Under the pieces are notes generated by a model that had not been told where the DNA came from, did no database searches, and saw only the letters and a list, made by a program, of their open reading frames with translations. Source: Roseovarius sp. (GTDB lineage: Bacteria; Pseudomonadota; Alphaproteobacteria; Rhodobacterales; Rhodobacteraceae). From it: a DNA stretch of 64,000 bases. The stretch lies in NCBI RefSeq assembly GCF_030373445.1, contig NZ_JAUCYU010000002.1, forward strand, positions 186,001 to 250,000, given 5' to 3'. Positions 56,399-64,000 of the stretch are shown here, piece after piece (within the stretch, counting starts at the first letter, position 1; each line of letters begins with the position of its first letter). The position numbers and the translations under genes were made by a program.

Positions 56399-57627
56399 GC
56401 ATTGACGTCCTCGTGGTGGATGACGACGCCGCGGTGCGCGAGGCGTTGGTTCAGTCGCTGGAACTGGCCGAGCTGTCCGCAAGACCGGCCGGCTCTTTCA
56501 TCGAGGCAAAGGACCATATCGCAGAAAATTTCCCGGGCGTGATCCTGTCCGATATCCGGATGCCGGGCCGTGACGGCTTCCACCTGTTGAAATACGCGAT
56601 TGGCATCGACCCGGAACTTCCCGTGATCCTTCTCACCGGCGAGGGCGATATTCCCATGGCCGTCGAAGCCATGGGGCAGGGGGCGTTCGACTTCCTTGAA
56701 AAGCCATGTTCGCCGGATGACCTGATCCCGGTGCTCGAAAGGGCGCTTTCCACCCGGCGGCTGGTGCTGGAAAATCGCCGTCTCAAGGCACAGCTTCAAA
56801 CCGGCGACCCCGCCGCGCGCATGCTTTTCGGTACGTCTGCCTTGGCGGATGACCTGCGTGCACGGGTGCGAGCGGTGGCGCCAATGGGTGTCGAGGTGCT
56901 GGTGACCGGCCCGCCGGGCGCGGGCGTCTCGAAGGTCGCCGAGGTCATCCACCTCCTGTCGCCCGTCGCGCGCGGCCCGTTCGTCAAGCGATCGTCTTCG
57001 GGAATGGACGGGTCATCTCTCGACCAGGCGTTCAGCGCGGCATCGGGAGGGACGCTGTTCCTCGACGATGTTTCAACCCTTCCGGCAGCGACCCAGTATG
57101 CGTTGGCCGAAAAACTTGAAGGTGCCGAAGATGTGCGCCTGATCGCCGGGACCACGGCCGACCTTGCCACCGAGGTCGAAGAGGGGCGGATGAACGCCGA
57201 ACTTTACTACCGGCTCGACGTCACCCCGGTACGTATCCCTTCGCTGGCCGAACGCCCCGAGGATATTCCCGTTCTCTTCTCGCATTACGTCGCCCAGGCG
57301 GCAGAACAGGCGGGCATCCCGGTGCCCGAGATCACCACCGATCACATGGCCCGCCTGATGGCACAGGACTGGCCCGGCAATGCGCGCTCGCTGATGTCGG
57401 CGGCGATGCGTTTCGTGCTGGGAATGCCCGAGGAAGCCGCGGCGGCTGCCGAACTAGGGCTCGCCGAACAGATGGCGCGTGTCGAACGCTCGCTCCTGAT
57501 CGCCGCGCTGGGGCGGCAGAACGGCCGTGCCTCGGAGGCCGCAAAGGCCCTCAAACTGCCGCGCAAGACATTCTACGACAAGCTGGCCCGCTACGGCATC
57601 AGGCCCGAGGATTACCGCCGCGACTGA
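56395..57627 (+). CDS. dctD: response regulator DctD with degenerate AAA+ domain
   Basis: A 410-residue regulator: receiver domain (VDDD, phospho-Asp53 in ILSDIRMPG, Thr81, Lys103), AAA+ domain and a C-terminal Fis helix-turn-helix (GRASEAAKALKLPRKTFYDK). The AAA+ part is degenerate. Walker A reads TGPPGAGVSKVAE (171-183) without the normal GTGKE, Walker B reads GGTLFLDDV, and the GAFTGA loop that contacts sigma54 is missing: only about 20 residues separate FVKRSSSG from GGTLFLDD. It therefore probably acts as a phosphorylation-switched DNA binder with sigma70, as known for Rhodobacter capsulatus NtrC. Confidence 0.9.
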   Translation: MSIDVLVVDDDAAVREALVQSLELAELSARPAGSFIEAKDHIAENFPGVILSDIRMPGRDGFHLLKYAIGIDPELPVILLTGEGDIPMAVEAMGQGAFDFLEKPCSPDDLIPVLERALSTRRLVLENRRLKAQLQTGDPAARMLFGTSALADDLRARVRAVAPMGVEVLVTGPPGAGVSKVAEVIHLLSPVARGPFVKRSSSGMDGSSLDQAFSAASGGTLFLDDVSTLPAATQYALAEKLEGAEDVRLIAGTTADLATEVEEGRMNAELYYRLDVTPVRIPSLAERPEDIPVLFSHYVAQAAEQAGIPVPEITTDHMARLMAQDWPGNARSLMSAAMRFVLGMPEEAAAAAELGLAEQMARVERSLLIAALGRQNGRASEAAKALKLPRKTFYDKLARYGIRPEDYRRD

Positions 57628-57729
57628 CCGCCCGGGCGGTTCGCCGGCACAGGCCCATTCGCTGGCCCGAACGGCCAGTCGGCGCCTGTGTCGGGGGCAA
57701 GGGAATCCCTTTTGCCAGATTGCCCATTC

Positions 57730-57747
57730 TGTGCGGATTTCCGCACA
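57730..57747. promoter_or_regulatory. putative DctD operator, site 1
   Basis: TGTGCGGATTTCCGCACA, a near-perfect palindrome in the 342-base dctD-dctP gap. Site 2 follows with its centre 33 bases away, three helical turns. Tandem dyads upstream of dctP are the usual DctD-binding layout. Confidence 0.65.
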
Positions 57748-57762
57748 ACATGGCGGCGACCA

Positions 57763-57780
57763 TGTGCGAATTTCCGCACA
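57763..57780. promoter_or_regulatory. putative DctD operator, site 2
   Basis: TGTGCGAATTTCCGCACA differs from site 1 at one base. It lies 189 bases before dctP. I find no clear GG-N10-GC sigma54 promoter between it and dctP, in line with the missing sigma54-contact loop in DctD. Confidence 0.65.
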
Positions 57781-57969
57781 ATGGTAAGGCAGTTGTTCAC
57801 GGGCTAGGTGTAGAATGTTCCATAAACAACTGATATTGTTGCACTTAATTCATCTATTTATTGGGCTCAAACTAACCCTTGAGCGCGCTTCACCTCGCAA
57901 CGAACACTTGGGTACCGCCCCGCACAAGGGGCAGTCTTGCAATGTCTCATATTGGGAGGAGACCAGATC

Positions 57970-58971
57970 ATGAAGTTCCTGACCGCTGCCGCATCCGCGC
58001 TGGCGCTGTCCGCTGCGGCTACCGCCGTAAGCGCCGCCTGCGACGATGGCGAGATCGTCGTCAAGTTCAGCCACGTCACCAACACCGACAAGCACCCCAA
58101 GGGGATCGCCGCGTCGCTGCTCGAACAGCGCGTCAACGAAGAGATGGACGGCACCATGTGCATGGAGGTCTTCCCGAACTCCACGCTCTACGACGACAAC
58201 AAGGTGCTCGAGGCCATGCTTCAGGGCGACGTGCAGCTTGCTGCGCCCTCGCTTTCGAAATTCGAGAAATTTACCAAGCAATTCCGCATCTTCGACCTGC
58301 CGTTCATGTTCAAGGACATCAACGCCGTCGAGCAATTCCAGGCCTCCGACGCCGGTCAGGACCTGCTCGACAGCATGCAGCGCCGCGGGCTGCAGGGCCT
58401 GGCCTACTGGCATAACGGCATGAAGCAGATGTCGGCCAACGTGCCGCTCATCGAGCCGTCGGATGCCGAGGGCCTGAAGTTCCGCGTGCAATCCTCCGAC
58501 GTGCTGGTGGCACAGATGGAAGCGCTTGGTGCCAGCCCGCAGAAGATGGCGTTCTCCGAGGTCTACGGCGCGCTGCAACAGGGCGTGGTCGACGGGCAGG
58601 AAAACACCTGGTCGAACATCTACGGCAAGAAATTCTTCGAGGTGCAGGATGGCGTGACCAACACCGATCACGGCATCATCGACTATCTCGTCGTGACCAG
58701 CGTGGATTGGCTCGACAGCCTCGAGCCCGAAGTGCGCGACCAGTTCCTGACCATCGTGTCCGAAGTGACCGAGACCCGGAACAAGGAATCCACCAAGGTG
58801 AACGCGGAAGCCAAGCAGGCGGTCATCGATGCCGGCGGCACCGTTCGTGAGCTCGACGCCGACCAGCGGGCCAAGTGGGTCGAAACCATGAAGCCGGTCT
58901 GGGACCAGTTCACCGACGACGTGGGCCAGGAAAACATCGACGCTGCGCAGGAAATCAACGCCAGCATGTAA
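57970..58971 (+). CDS. dctP: TRAP importer binding protein
   Basis: A 333-residue periplasmic C4-dicarboxylate-type binding protein. Signal peptide MKFLTAAASALALSAAATAV with SAA cleavage; the mature part has VVKFSHVTNTDKHPKG, the carboxylate-binding arginine in GLKFRVQSSDVL and GVVDGQENTWSNIYGKKF. GGAGGAG precedes ATG 57970. It partners with DctQM downstream; DctBD and the operators upstream predict control by extracellular dicarboxylate. Confidence 0.93.
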   Translation: MKFLTAAASALALSAAATAVSAACDDGEIVVKFSHVTNTDKHPKGIAASLLEQRVNEEMDGTMCMEVFPNSTLYDDNKVLEAMLQGDVQLAAPSLSKFEKFTKQFRIFDLPFMFKDINAVEQFQASDAGQDLLDSMQRRGLQGLAYWHNGMKQMSANVPLIEPSDAEGLKFRVQSSDVLVAQMEALGASPQKMAFSEVYGALQQGVVDGQENTWSNIYGKKFFEVQDGVTNTDHGIIDYLVVTSVDWLDSLEPEVRDQFLTIVSEVTETRNKESTKVNAEAKQAVIDAGGTVRELDADQRAKWVETMKPVWDQFTDDVGQENIDAAQEINASM

Positions 58972-59004
58972 GCCTGAAGGGTGCGTGACACGACGCATCT
59001 CATG

Positions 59005-59037
59005 GGGCGGGCCTGAATAGATCGGGCCCGTCCTTTT
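59005..59037 (+). terminator. attenuating terminator-like hairpin between dctP and dctQ
   Basis: GGGCGGGCC (59005-59013) pairs with GGCCCGTCC (59025-59033, one G-T pair), followed by TTTT. It probably lets most transcripts stop after dctP, giving an excess of binding protein over membrane subunits. Confidence 0.7.
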
Positions 59038-59066
59038 CGCAAGACACTTGCGGGAGGAGGGGACAG

Positions 59067-59732
59067 ATGCAGCACGAACACAGCTTCGTGGACAAGATCG
59101 AGGAAACGGTGATCGCCGCGCTTCTCGGCCTGATGACGGTGGTGACGTTCTCGAACGTGATCGCCAGGTACGTATTCAACTCGAACATTCTCTGGGCACT
59201 CGAACTGACCGTGTTCATGTTCGGCTGGTTGGTGCTTCTGGGGGCTTCCTACGCCGTGAAGAAGCAAAGCCATCTTGGCGTGGATGCAATCATCAACATC
59301 GTCTCCGCCCCGGTGCGCAAGGCCATGGCGCTCTTTTCGATCGCCTGCTGCCTCGTCTTTTCACTCCTGCTTCTCAAGGGCGCGTGGGATTACTGGTCGG
59401 TCTATGCGGAACTGCCGCCGACCACCGGACGCTGGTTCCCGACCGGCTTCGAGACCGATTTCCGCGGTCAGGGCTGGTACGAGGTGCAGGACATCCCGAT
59501 GCCCGGCTTTCTGCGCTTCCTCGAAGGGTGGATAAACTTCGACGAGGAATACGAGAAACTGCCCAAGGCCATCCCGTACCTCGTCCTGCCGCTGTCCATG
59601 GCATTGTTGACCTTCCGTTTTGCGCAGGCGGCCGTGCAGATCTGGCGCGGCAAGGTGGACCGGATCGTCGCCAGTCACGAGGTCGAGGAAGAGCTCGAAC
59701 ATGTTCGCGCCCAACAGGGGGAGCATGACTGA
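59067..59732 (+). CDS. dctQ: TRAP importer small membrane subunit
   Basis: A 221-residue four-helix membrane protein. It starts MQHEHSFVDKIEETVIAALL and shows VTFSNVIARYVFNSNILWALE and GASYAVKKQSHLGVD, typical of DctQ. A periplasmic loop of about 60 residues (PPTTGRWFPTGFETDFRGQG region) is longer than usual. GGGAGGAGGGG precedes ATG 59067. TGATG overlap with dctM. Confidence 0.92.
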   Translation: MQHEHSFVDKIEETVIAALLGLMTVVTFSNVIARYVFNSNILWALELTVFMFGWLVLLGASYAVKKQSHLGVDAIINIVSAPVRKAMALFSIACCLVFSLLLLKGAWDYWSVYAELPPTTGRWFPTGFETDFRGQGWYEVQDIPMPGFLRFLEGWINFDEEYEKLPKAIPYLVLPLSMALLTFRFAQAAVQIWRGKVDRIVASHEVEEELEHVRAQQGEHD

Positions 59733-61111
59733 TGGAAGTTCTTCTGCTTTTCGTCATGGTCATCGGCCTGCTTCTCGTGGGTGTGCCGATTGCCGTGTCG
59801 CTCGGGCTCAGCTCGATCATGTTCCTGCTGTGGTTCTCGAACAGCTCGCTGGCCTCGGTGGCGCAGACGCTCTTCAGCGCCTTCGAGGGGCATTACACCC
59901 TGCTGGCCATCCCCTTCTTCATCCTCGCCTCGAGCTTCATGACGACAGGCGGCGTGGCCCAGCGGATCATCCGCTTCTCGATTGCCTGTGTCGGCCACCT
60001 GCCGGGCGGGCTTGCCATCGCCGGCGTCTTCGCCTGCATGCTGTTCGCCGCGCTGTCGGGCTCGTCGCCCGCCACGGTGGTGGCCATCGGCACGATCGTC
60101 ATTTCCGGCATGCGCCAGGTCGGCTATTCGCGGGATTTCGCGGCGGGCGTGATCTGTAACGCCGGGACGCTCGGCATCCTGATCCCGCCCTCCATCGTGA
60201 TGGTGGTCTACGCGGCCGCGGTCGAGGTGTCGGTCGGTCGGATGTTCCTTGCCGGTGTCATCCCCGGGCTGCTCGCAGGTTTCATGCTGATGACGACGAT
60301 CTACGTCATGGCAAAGGTCCGCAACCTGCCCAAGGGCGAATGGCAGGGCTGGGGCGAAATCCTCACTTCGGGGCGCGAGGCCGCATGGGGCCTTTTCCTC
60401 ATCGTCATCATCCTCGGCGGTATCTACGGCGGTATATTCACCCCGACCGAGGCGGCTGCGGTCGCGGCGGTCTACGCGTTCTTCATCGCGTGTTTCGTCT
60501 ATCGCGACATGGGCCCGCTGGCCCGGGGCACCGAGCGTGGCGGCAACCTCAGCCTCATCCGCAAGCCCTACGCCATCGTCACCGCGTTCTTCCACCCCGA
60601 CACCAAGCATACGCTCTTCGAGGCGGGCAAGCTGACGGTGACGCTGCTCTTCGTCATCGCCAACGCCCTCATCCTCAAGCACGTGCTGACCGACGAGCAG
60701 ATCCCCCAGCAGATCGCGGGCGCCATGCTGAACGCGGGCTTCGGGCCGGTGATGTTCCTGATCGTGGTGAACGTCATCCTCCTGATCGGCGGCCAGTTCA
60801 TGGAGCCGTCGGGCCTTCTGGTGATCGTCGCGCCGCTGGTCTTCCCGATCGCCATGGAACTCGGGATCGACCCGATCCACCTTGGCATCATCATGGTGGT
60901 CAACATGGAAATCGGGATGATCACGCCGCCTGTCGGTCTCAACCTCTTCGTGACGTCGGGCGTGGCGGGCATGCCGATGATGAGCGTGGTGCGGGCGGCA
61001 CTGCCGTTCCTCGCGGTGCTCTTCGTCTTCCTGATCATGATCACCTATATCCCGTGGATCTCGACGGTGCTGCCCAACACCTTCATGGGGCCTGAGATCA
61101 TCACGAACTAG
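59732..61111 (+). CDS. dctM: TRAP importer large membrane subunit
   Basis: A 459-residue sodium-coupled permease of the DctM family, with about twelve helices in two inverted repeats. Visible motifs are ALSGSSPATVVAIGTIVISGM, GTLGILIPPSIVMVVYAAAV, GIYGGIFTPTEAAAVAAVYA and GMITPPVGLNLFV. An insert of about 60 residues (RDMGPLARGTERGGNLSLIR to DTKHTLFEAGK) lies between repeats. A strong hairpin follows its stop. Confidence 0.94.
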   Translation: MEVLLLFVMVIGLLLVGVPIAVSLGLSSIMFLLWFSNSSLASVAQTLFSAFEGHYTLLAIPFFILASSFMTTGGVAQRIIRFSIACVGHLPGGLAIAGVFACMLFAALSGSSPATVVAIGTIVISGMRQVGYSRDFAAGVICNAGTLGILIPPSIVMVVYAAAVEVSVGRMFLAGVIPGLLAGFMLMTTIYVMAKVRNLPKGEWQGWGEILTSGREAAWGLFLIVIILGGIYGGIFTPTEAAAVAAVYAFFIACFVYRDMGPLARGTERGGNLSLIRKPYAIVTAFFHPDTKHTLFEAGKLTVTLLFVIANALILKHVLTDEQIPQQIAGAMLNAGFGPVMFLIVVNVILLIGGQFMEPSGLLVIVAPLVFPIAMELGIDPIHLGIIMVVNMEIGMITPPVGLNLFVTSGVAGMPMMSVVRAALPFLAVLFVFLIMITYIPWISTVLPNTFMGPEIITN

Positions 61112-61114
61112 GAA

Positions 61115-61151
61115 CGGGCCGGGCGCGAGGGTCAACACCGCGCCCGGCCCG
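61115..61151. terminator. GC-rich hairpin terminator after dctM
   Basis: A perfect 13-bp stem CGGGCCGGGCGCG (61115-61127) with 61139-61151 around an 11-base loop, starting 3 bases after the dctM stop. It is followed by CATTTCCC, so the T run is short. Confidence 0.7.
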
Positions 61152-61239
61152 CATTTCCCGCCCGGTTTGTCGCACTTGTGTCATGGACAAGCCGGTTGAC
61201 CCACCCGATAGTCGGCCCGGTCAACGAGGGAAAACTCCC

Positions 61240-62547
61240 ATGCAATGGAACGACGAATCCGAACCCGGCACCCCCTATTGGTGGAAGGTTCTGAACAACG
61301 ACCCGGCAGATGATGCGCTGCCGCAAGACTGCGACGTGCTGGTCATCGGCGCAGGGTATGCCGGCCTTTCGGCGGCCATCGCCGCGCATGATTGCGGGGC
61401 GTCTGTCGTGGTCGTGGACAAGGCCGAGCCGGGGCAGGGCGCGTCGACCCGCAATGGCGGCATGCTGGGGGCGCATCCCCGGTTGGGCTGGAAGGCACTC
61501 GCCGACAAGTTCGGGCCACAGGTGGCGGATGCCCTCTTTGCAGAGGCCAAGCCGGCGCTCGACTGGGCAAAAGGGCTGATCGACCGGGAAGGCATCGATT
61601 GCGACCTGCAACAGACGGGCCGCATCCAGCTGGCGTGGACGAAAGAGCACTTCCAGAACCAGAAGACGCTGGCCCGCCAGGTCTCGGAAAAGAGCGAGGT
61701 GGAGATTGCTACCGTCGAACGGGACGCGCTCGGCCAGCATATCGAAACGCCCCGCTACTTCGGCGGCATTTTCTTTCCCGAACATTGCGGTCTGCACCCG
61801 GCCAAGTACCACCAGGGCCTGCGCAACGCTGTAACCCGCCGGGGCATCACGCTGACCGGCAACGCCGAGGTCACCGCGCTCGAACGCGCCGGCAACCGCT
61901 TCACGGTCACGACACCCAAGGGCACAGTGCGCGCGGAGAAGGTGATCCTCTGCACCAACGGCTACACGACACCCCTTTTTCGCTGGCACGTGGCGCGGGT
62001 CTTCCCGCTTCCCTCCTACCTGATCGCGACAGAGGAACTGCCGTCCAACCTGCTGGGCCACCTGGCGCCGGGCCGGCGCATGATGGTCGAGACCCGGGCC
62101 CGGCACAGCTATTTCCGCCTTTCCCCCGACGGCAAGCGCATCATCTGGGGCGGACGGGCCGCGATGCGCGAGATCCCGATGAAGCAGGCCGCGAAACGCC
62201 TGCGCGCGACCATGCTCAGTGTCTGGCCCGAACTGTCGGATGCCAAGATCAGCCACGCGTGGTGGGGCAATACCGGCTTCAGCTTCAATCACATGCCGCA
62301 TGTGGGCGAAGACCGGGGGCTGCACTACGCGATGGGCTTTTCGGGATCAGGTACCGTCATGGCGCCCTATCTCGGGGCCAAGGCGGCCTATCGCGCGCTG
62401 GGCGATCCGCGAGGCGCGACTGCCTATGCCGACACGAGCCTGCGCCGTGACGTCCTGCACCCGTTCGCCAAGCCGCATTTCCTGAAGGCCGCGGATATCT
62501 GGTACCGGGAAGTGGTCGACCGGCTCGACAACGTGAAGGCCCGCTGA
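61240..62547 (+). CDS. FAD-dependent oxidoreductase (gamma-glutamylputrescine/amino acid oxidase-like)
   Basis: A 435-residue DAO-family flavoprotein. The dinucleotide-binding motif VLVIGAGYAGLSAAIA is at residues 32-47, then ASTRNGGMLGAHPRL, a FAD-contact region and the C-terminal GFSGSGTVMAPYLG. The layout matches PuuB-type amine or amino acid oxidases. The substrate is unknown; the position between a TRAP importer and ectoine genes does not settle it. ATG 61240 follows GAGGGA; an earlier ATG at 61183 lacks family sequence. The stop lies 3 bases from the convergent ectR stop. Confidence 0.85.
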   Translation: MQWNDESEPGTPYWWKVLNNDPADDALPQDCDVLVIGAGYAGLSAAIAAHDCGASVVVVDKAEPGQGASTRNGGMLGAHPRLGWKALADKFGPQVADALFAEAKPALDWAKGLIDREGIDCDLQQTGRIQLAWTKEHFQNQKTLARQVSEKSEVEIATVERDALGQHIETPRYFGGIFFPEHCGLHPAKYHQGLRNAVTRRGITLTGNAEVTALERAGNRFTVTTPKGTVRAEKVILCTNGYTTPLFRWHVARVFPLPSYLIATEELPSNLLGHLAPGRRMMVETRARHSYFRLSPDGKRIIWGGRAAMREIPMKQAAKRLRATMLSVWPELSDAKISHAWWGNTGFSFNHMPHVGEDRGLHYAMGFSGSGTVMAPYLGAKAAYRALGDPRGATAYADTSLRRDVLHPFAKPHFLKAADIWYREVVDRLDNVKAR

Positions 62548-62550
62548 CCC

Positions 62551-63027
62551 TCAGGCGCCGTTGCGCAACTCGCGGGAGTCGAGCACCGGCGAGGCATCGA
62601 GATTGGCGGCATTGAGCATCTTCGCCACCCGTTCCAGCGAGGCCACGATCATCGATTGCTCCCAGTCCTCCAACGCCTCGAAACGGGCGACGAACTGCTG
62701 TTGAAGCGCATCGGGCGCGTTGTCGACCGTCGCGCGGCCCTCTTCCGTCAGGATGATGTTTGTCTGCCGCCGGTCCGTGTTCGACTTCTCGCGCACCACC
62801 AGTCCCTTCTTGACCAGCTTGTCGACAAGGGCAGTCACCGTGGCCTGCGATACGATCATCCGGTGCGAAATTTCCGTGGCAGTGCAGCGCCCGCGCTCGG
62901 CGATCAACTGCAGCACCCGGAACTGCACGGCTGTCAGCCCGGCCGACTGGGCAAGGTCGCGTGCATAGGTGTCGGTCGCGCGAAGGATTCTGCGCAGGGC
63001 GATAAGGCAGGTATCAATGCGTTCCAT
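62551..63027 (-). CDS. ectR: MarR-family repressor of ectoine synthesis
   Basis: A 158-residue MarR-type winged-helix regulator: TYARDLAQSAGLTAVQFRVL, CTATEISHRMIVSQATVTAL, DKLVKKGLVVREKSNTDRRQ and a C-terminal dimer helix. Divergent from ectAB with a 223-base gap, the position of EctR in methylotrophs and roseobacters, so it probably represses ectABC and itself at low osmolarity. Confidence 0.87.
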   Translation of the reverse strand: MERIDTCLIALRRILRATDTYARDLAQSAGLTAVQFRVLQLIAERGRCTATEISHRMIVSQATVTALVDKLVKKGLVVREKSNTDRRQTNIILTEEGRATVDNAPDALQQQFVARFEALEDWEQSMIVASLERVAKMLNAANLDASPVLDSRELRNGA

Positions 63028-63089
63028 GGACGACTCCGCAAGCTTTTACTTTACAGTCACATAATAATTATTTTTCGGCAATCCACGAA

Positions 63090-63118
63090 ATTGCTTTGCT
63101 GAATGAAGCAAGAGCAAT
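63090..63118. promoter_or_regulatory. hairpin / inverted repeat in ectR-ectA gap (ectR side)
   Basis: ATTGCTTTGCT (63090-63100) pairs with AGCAAGAGCAAT (63107-63118) with one bulge. It is located 63 bases upstream of the ectR start, in an AT-rich region that contrasts with the surrounding GC-rich genes. It may be part of an operator or leader. Confidence 0.4.
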
Positions 63119-63172
63119 GATTTTATGTGCAAAATGCGCTGTTTTACCGTCCGCGCGCGACATTCTACTTCT

Positions 63173-63232
63173 GTTTGCTTTGCACCTTGAAGTTTGTAGT
63201 CGGGGAAACTACTTTAGTAATCAAAGCAAAAC
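63173..63232. promoter_or_regulatory. putative EctR operator upstream of ectA
   Basis: An outer inverted repeat GTTTGCTTTG (63173-63182) with CAAAGCAAAAC (63222-63232), and an inner one GTAGT (63196-63200) with ACTAC (63208-63212). It ends 18 bases before the ectA start, close to where EctR binds near the promoter in characterised ect operons. Assignment is by position and symmetry only. Confidence 0.5.
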
Positions 63233-63250
63233 TGAGGAGACAGCAGACCG

Positions 63251-63781
63251 ATGCGACACACGCTCGAACTGATCGACAAGGCGACGCCCTCGTTGCGAAA
63301 ACCCGTGCCCGAAGACGGCGCGGATATCTGGTCGCTGATCAGGGCCTGCAAGCCGCTCGACGAGAACTCGATGTATTGCAACCTGATCCAGTGTGACCAT
63401 TTCCGCGATACGTGCGTTCTGGCAGAGCTTGGCGGCAAGCCGGCGGGCTGGGTTTCGGCTTACGTCATGCCGAACGATCCCTCGACGCTGTTCGTCTGGC
63501 AGGTCGCCGTGTCTTCCGAAGCGCGCGGCATGGGCCTTGGCACGCTAATGCTCAAGAGCCTTCTGCAGCGCGACATTTGCAAGGATGTCGAGCGCATTCA
63601 GACCACCATCACGCGCTCGAACGCTGCCTCGTGGAAGCTGTTCCGCAAGTTCGCGAAACAGCAGGACGCGCGGCTTTCCTCGCAGGCCTATTTCGGTGAG
63701 GCCCTGCACTTCCGTGGAAAACACAACACCGAATACATGGTCACCATCGACCTCGCGGAAGAACTGAAGAAGGCAGCCTGA
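63251..63781 (+). CDS. ectA: L-2,4-diaminobutyrate N-acetyltransferase
   Basis: A 176-residue GNAT enzyme acetylating diaminobutyrate at the gamma-amino group, step two of ectoine synthesis. It shows KPVPEDGADIWSLIRACKPL, the EctA signature LDENSMYCNLIQCDHF, VWQVAVSSEARGMGLGTLML and the C-terminal GKHNTEYMVTIDL. GAGGAG precedes ATG 63251. First gene of ectAB(C); product ectoine protects against salt stress, fitting a marine host. Confidence 0.95.
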   Translation: MRHTLELIDKATPSLRKPVPEDGADIWSLIRACKPLDENSMYCNLIQCDHFRDTCVLAELGGKPAGWVSAYVMPNDPSTLFVWQVAVSSEARGMGLGTLMLKSLLQRDICKDVERIQTTITRSNAASWKLFRKFAKQQDARLSSQAYFGEALHFRGKHNTEYMVTIDLAEELKKAA

Positions 63782-63830
63782 AGGGGCTGCCCGCCTTCCG
63801 CTTCAAATCCATCAAACCAAAGGACACGCC

Positions 63831-64000
63831 ATGCCGACTGACACGTCAGCCGACAAATCTGTATTTGAACGCCGCGAATCAGAGGCGCGCAGCTACTGCC
63901 GCAGCTTCGACACGGTCTTCACGAAGGCCCTTGGCTCGGAACTCACCGATGCCGACGGCAAAACCTATATCGACTTCCTCGCCGGGTGCTCGTCGCTCAA
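63831..64000 (+). CDS. ectB: diaminobutyrate aminotransferase, partial at window end
   Basis: The first 56 codons of EctB, the class III aminotransferase making 2,4-diaminobutyrate from aspartate semialdehyde and glutamate. The visible part includes VFERRESEARSYCRSFDTVF and DADGKTYIDFLAGCSSL, typical of the EctB N-terminus. AAAGGA precedes ATG 63831, 49 bases after ectA. The remainder, including the PLP lysine, is outside the window. Confidence 0.92.
   Translation, partial: MPTDTSADKSVFERRESEARSYCRSFDTVFTKALGSELTDADGKTYIDFLAGCSSL

Noticed and set aside
57781-57969. sigma54 promoter before dctP
   Set aside because: A TTGCA-like element exists near 57837, but no GG lies at the right distance upstream.

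Overview
This window looks like chromosomal DNA of a marine alphaproteobacterium of the Rhodobacteraceae (Roseobacter group). The grounds are high GC content with long accidental antisense ORFs, the overlapping hisS-hisZ-hisG trio, a class II ribonucleotide reductase, a DUF1489 gene, and a dense set of ABC and TRAP importers with phosphonate, ectoine and zinc genes. There are no insertion sequences, prophage genes or CRISPR arrays. All identifications come from reading the translated sequence; no database search was run.

Layout. 1-8459 (minus): a purine uptake and oxidation operon, xdhA-xdhB-xdhC, then a BmpA-type ABC ATPase and two permeases, the last cut by the window edge, with a small unknown membrane protein between the permeases. 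8852-16816: housekeeping genes dnaE, a lipoprotein, slyX and hisS-hisZ-hisG. 16914-18403: two paralogous outer-membrane beta-barrels. 18905-21847: DUF1489, a tRNA-like gene with an expanded anticodon arm behind a perfect hairpin, and nrdJ. 21898-27362: a zinc-starvation locus, zur-znuC-znuB divergent from znuA, then a COG0523 GTPase, DUF1826 and a small basic protein, with three Zur-like palindromes. 27637-28210: a truncated orphan anti-sigma-like protein and a small membrane protein.

28699-38508: 2-aminoethylphosphonate catabolism (LysR regulator, phnW, phnA, phnY) followed by a PotFGHI-like ABC importer. Its last permease carries an unusual repeat-bearing C-terminal tail. 38644-43117: an RTX/Hint protein and two regulators (IclR-like, LysR). 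43276-54592: a plus-strand catabolic operon made of an amino-acid-type ABC importer with enlarged permeases, a class III aminotransferase, a beta-keto acid cleavage enzyme (DUF849), a GNAT acetyltransferase, a histone-deacetylase-fold amidohydrolase, a dipeptide-epimerase-type enolase (DgcA-like) and a DUF1611 protein (DgcN-like). It resembles the D-glutamate DgcN/DgcA route extended by extra enzymes, and its substrate is unknown. It is my best candidate for an undescribed system.

54653-61111: dctB-dctD and a dctPQM TRAP importer with tandem palindromic operators; the DctD AAA+ domain lacks the sigma54 contact loop. 61240-64000: a FAD amine-oxidase-like enzyme, ectR, ectA and the start of ectB (ectoine synthesis). 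Start/stop overlaps (ATGA, GTGA, TGATG) mark translational coupling in most operons, and hairpins after several solute-binding-protein genes probably set subunit ratios.
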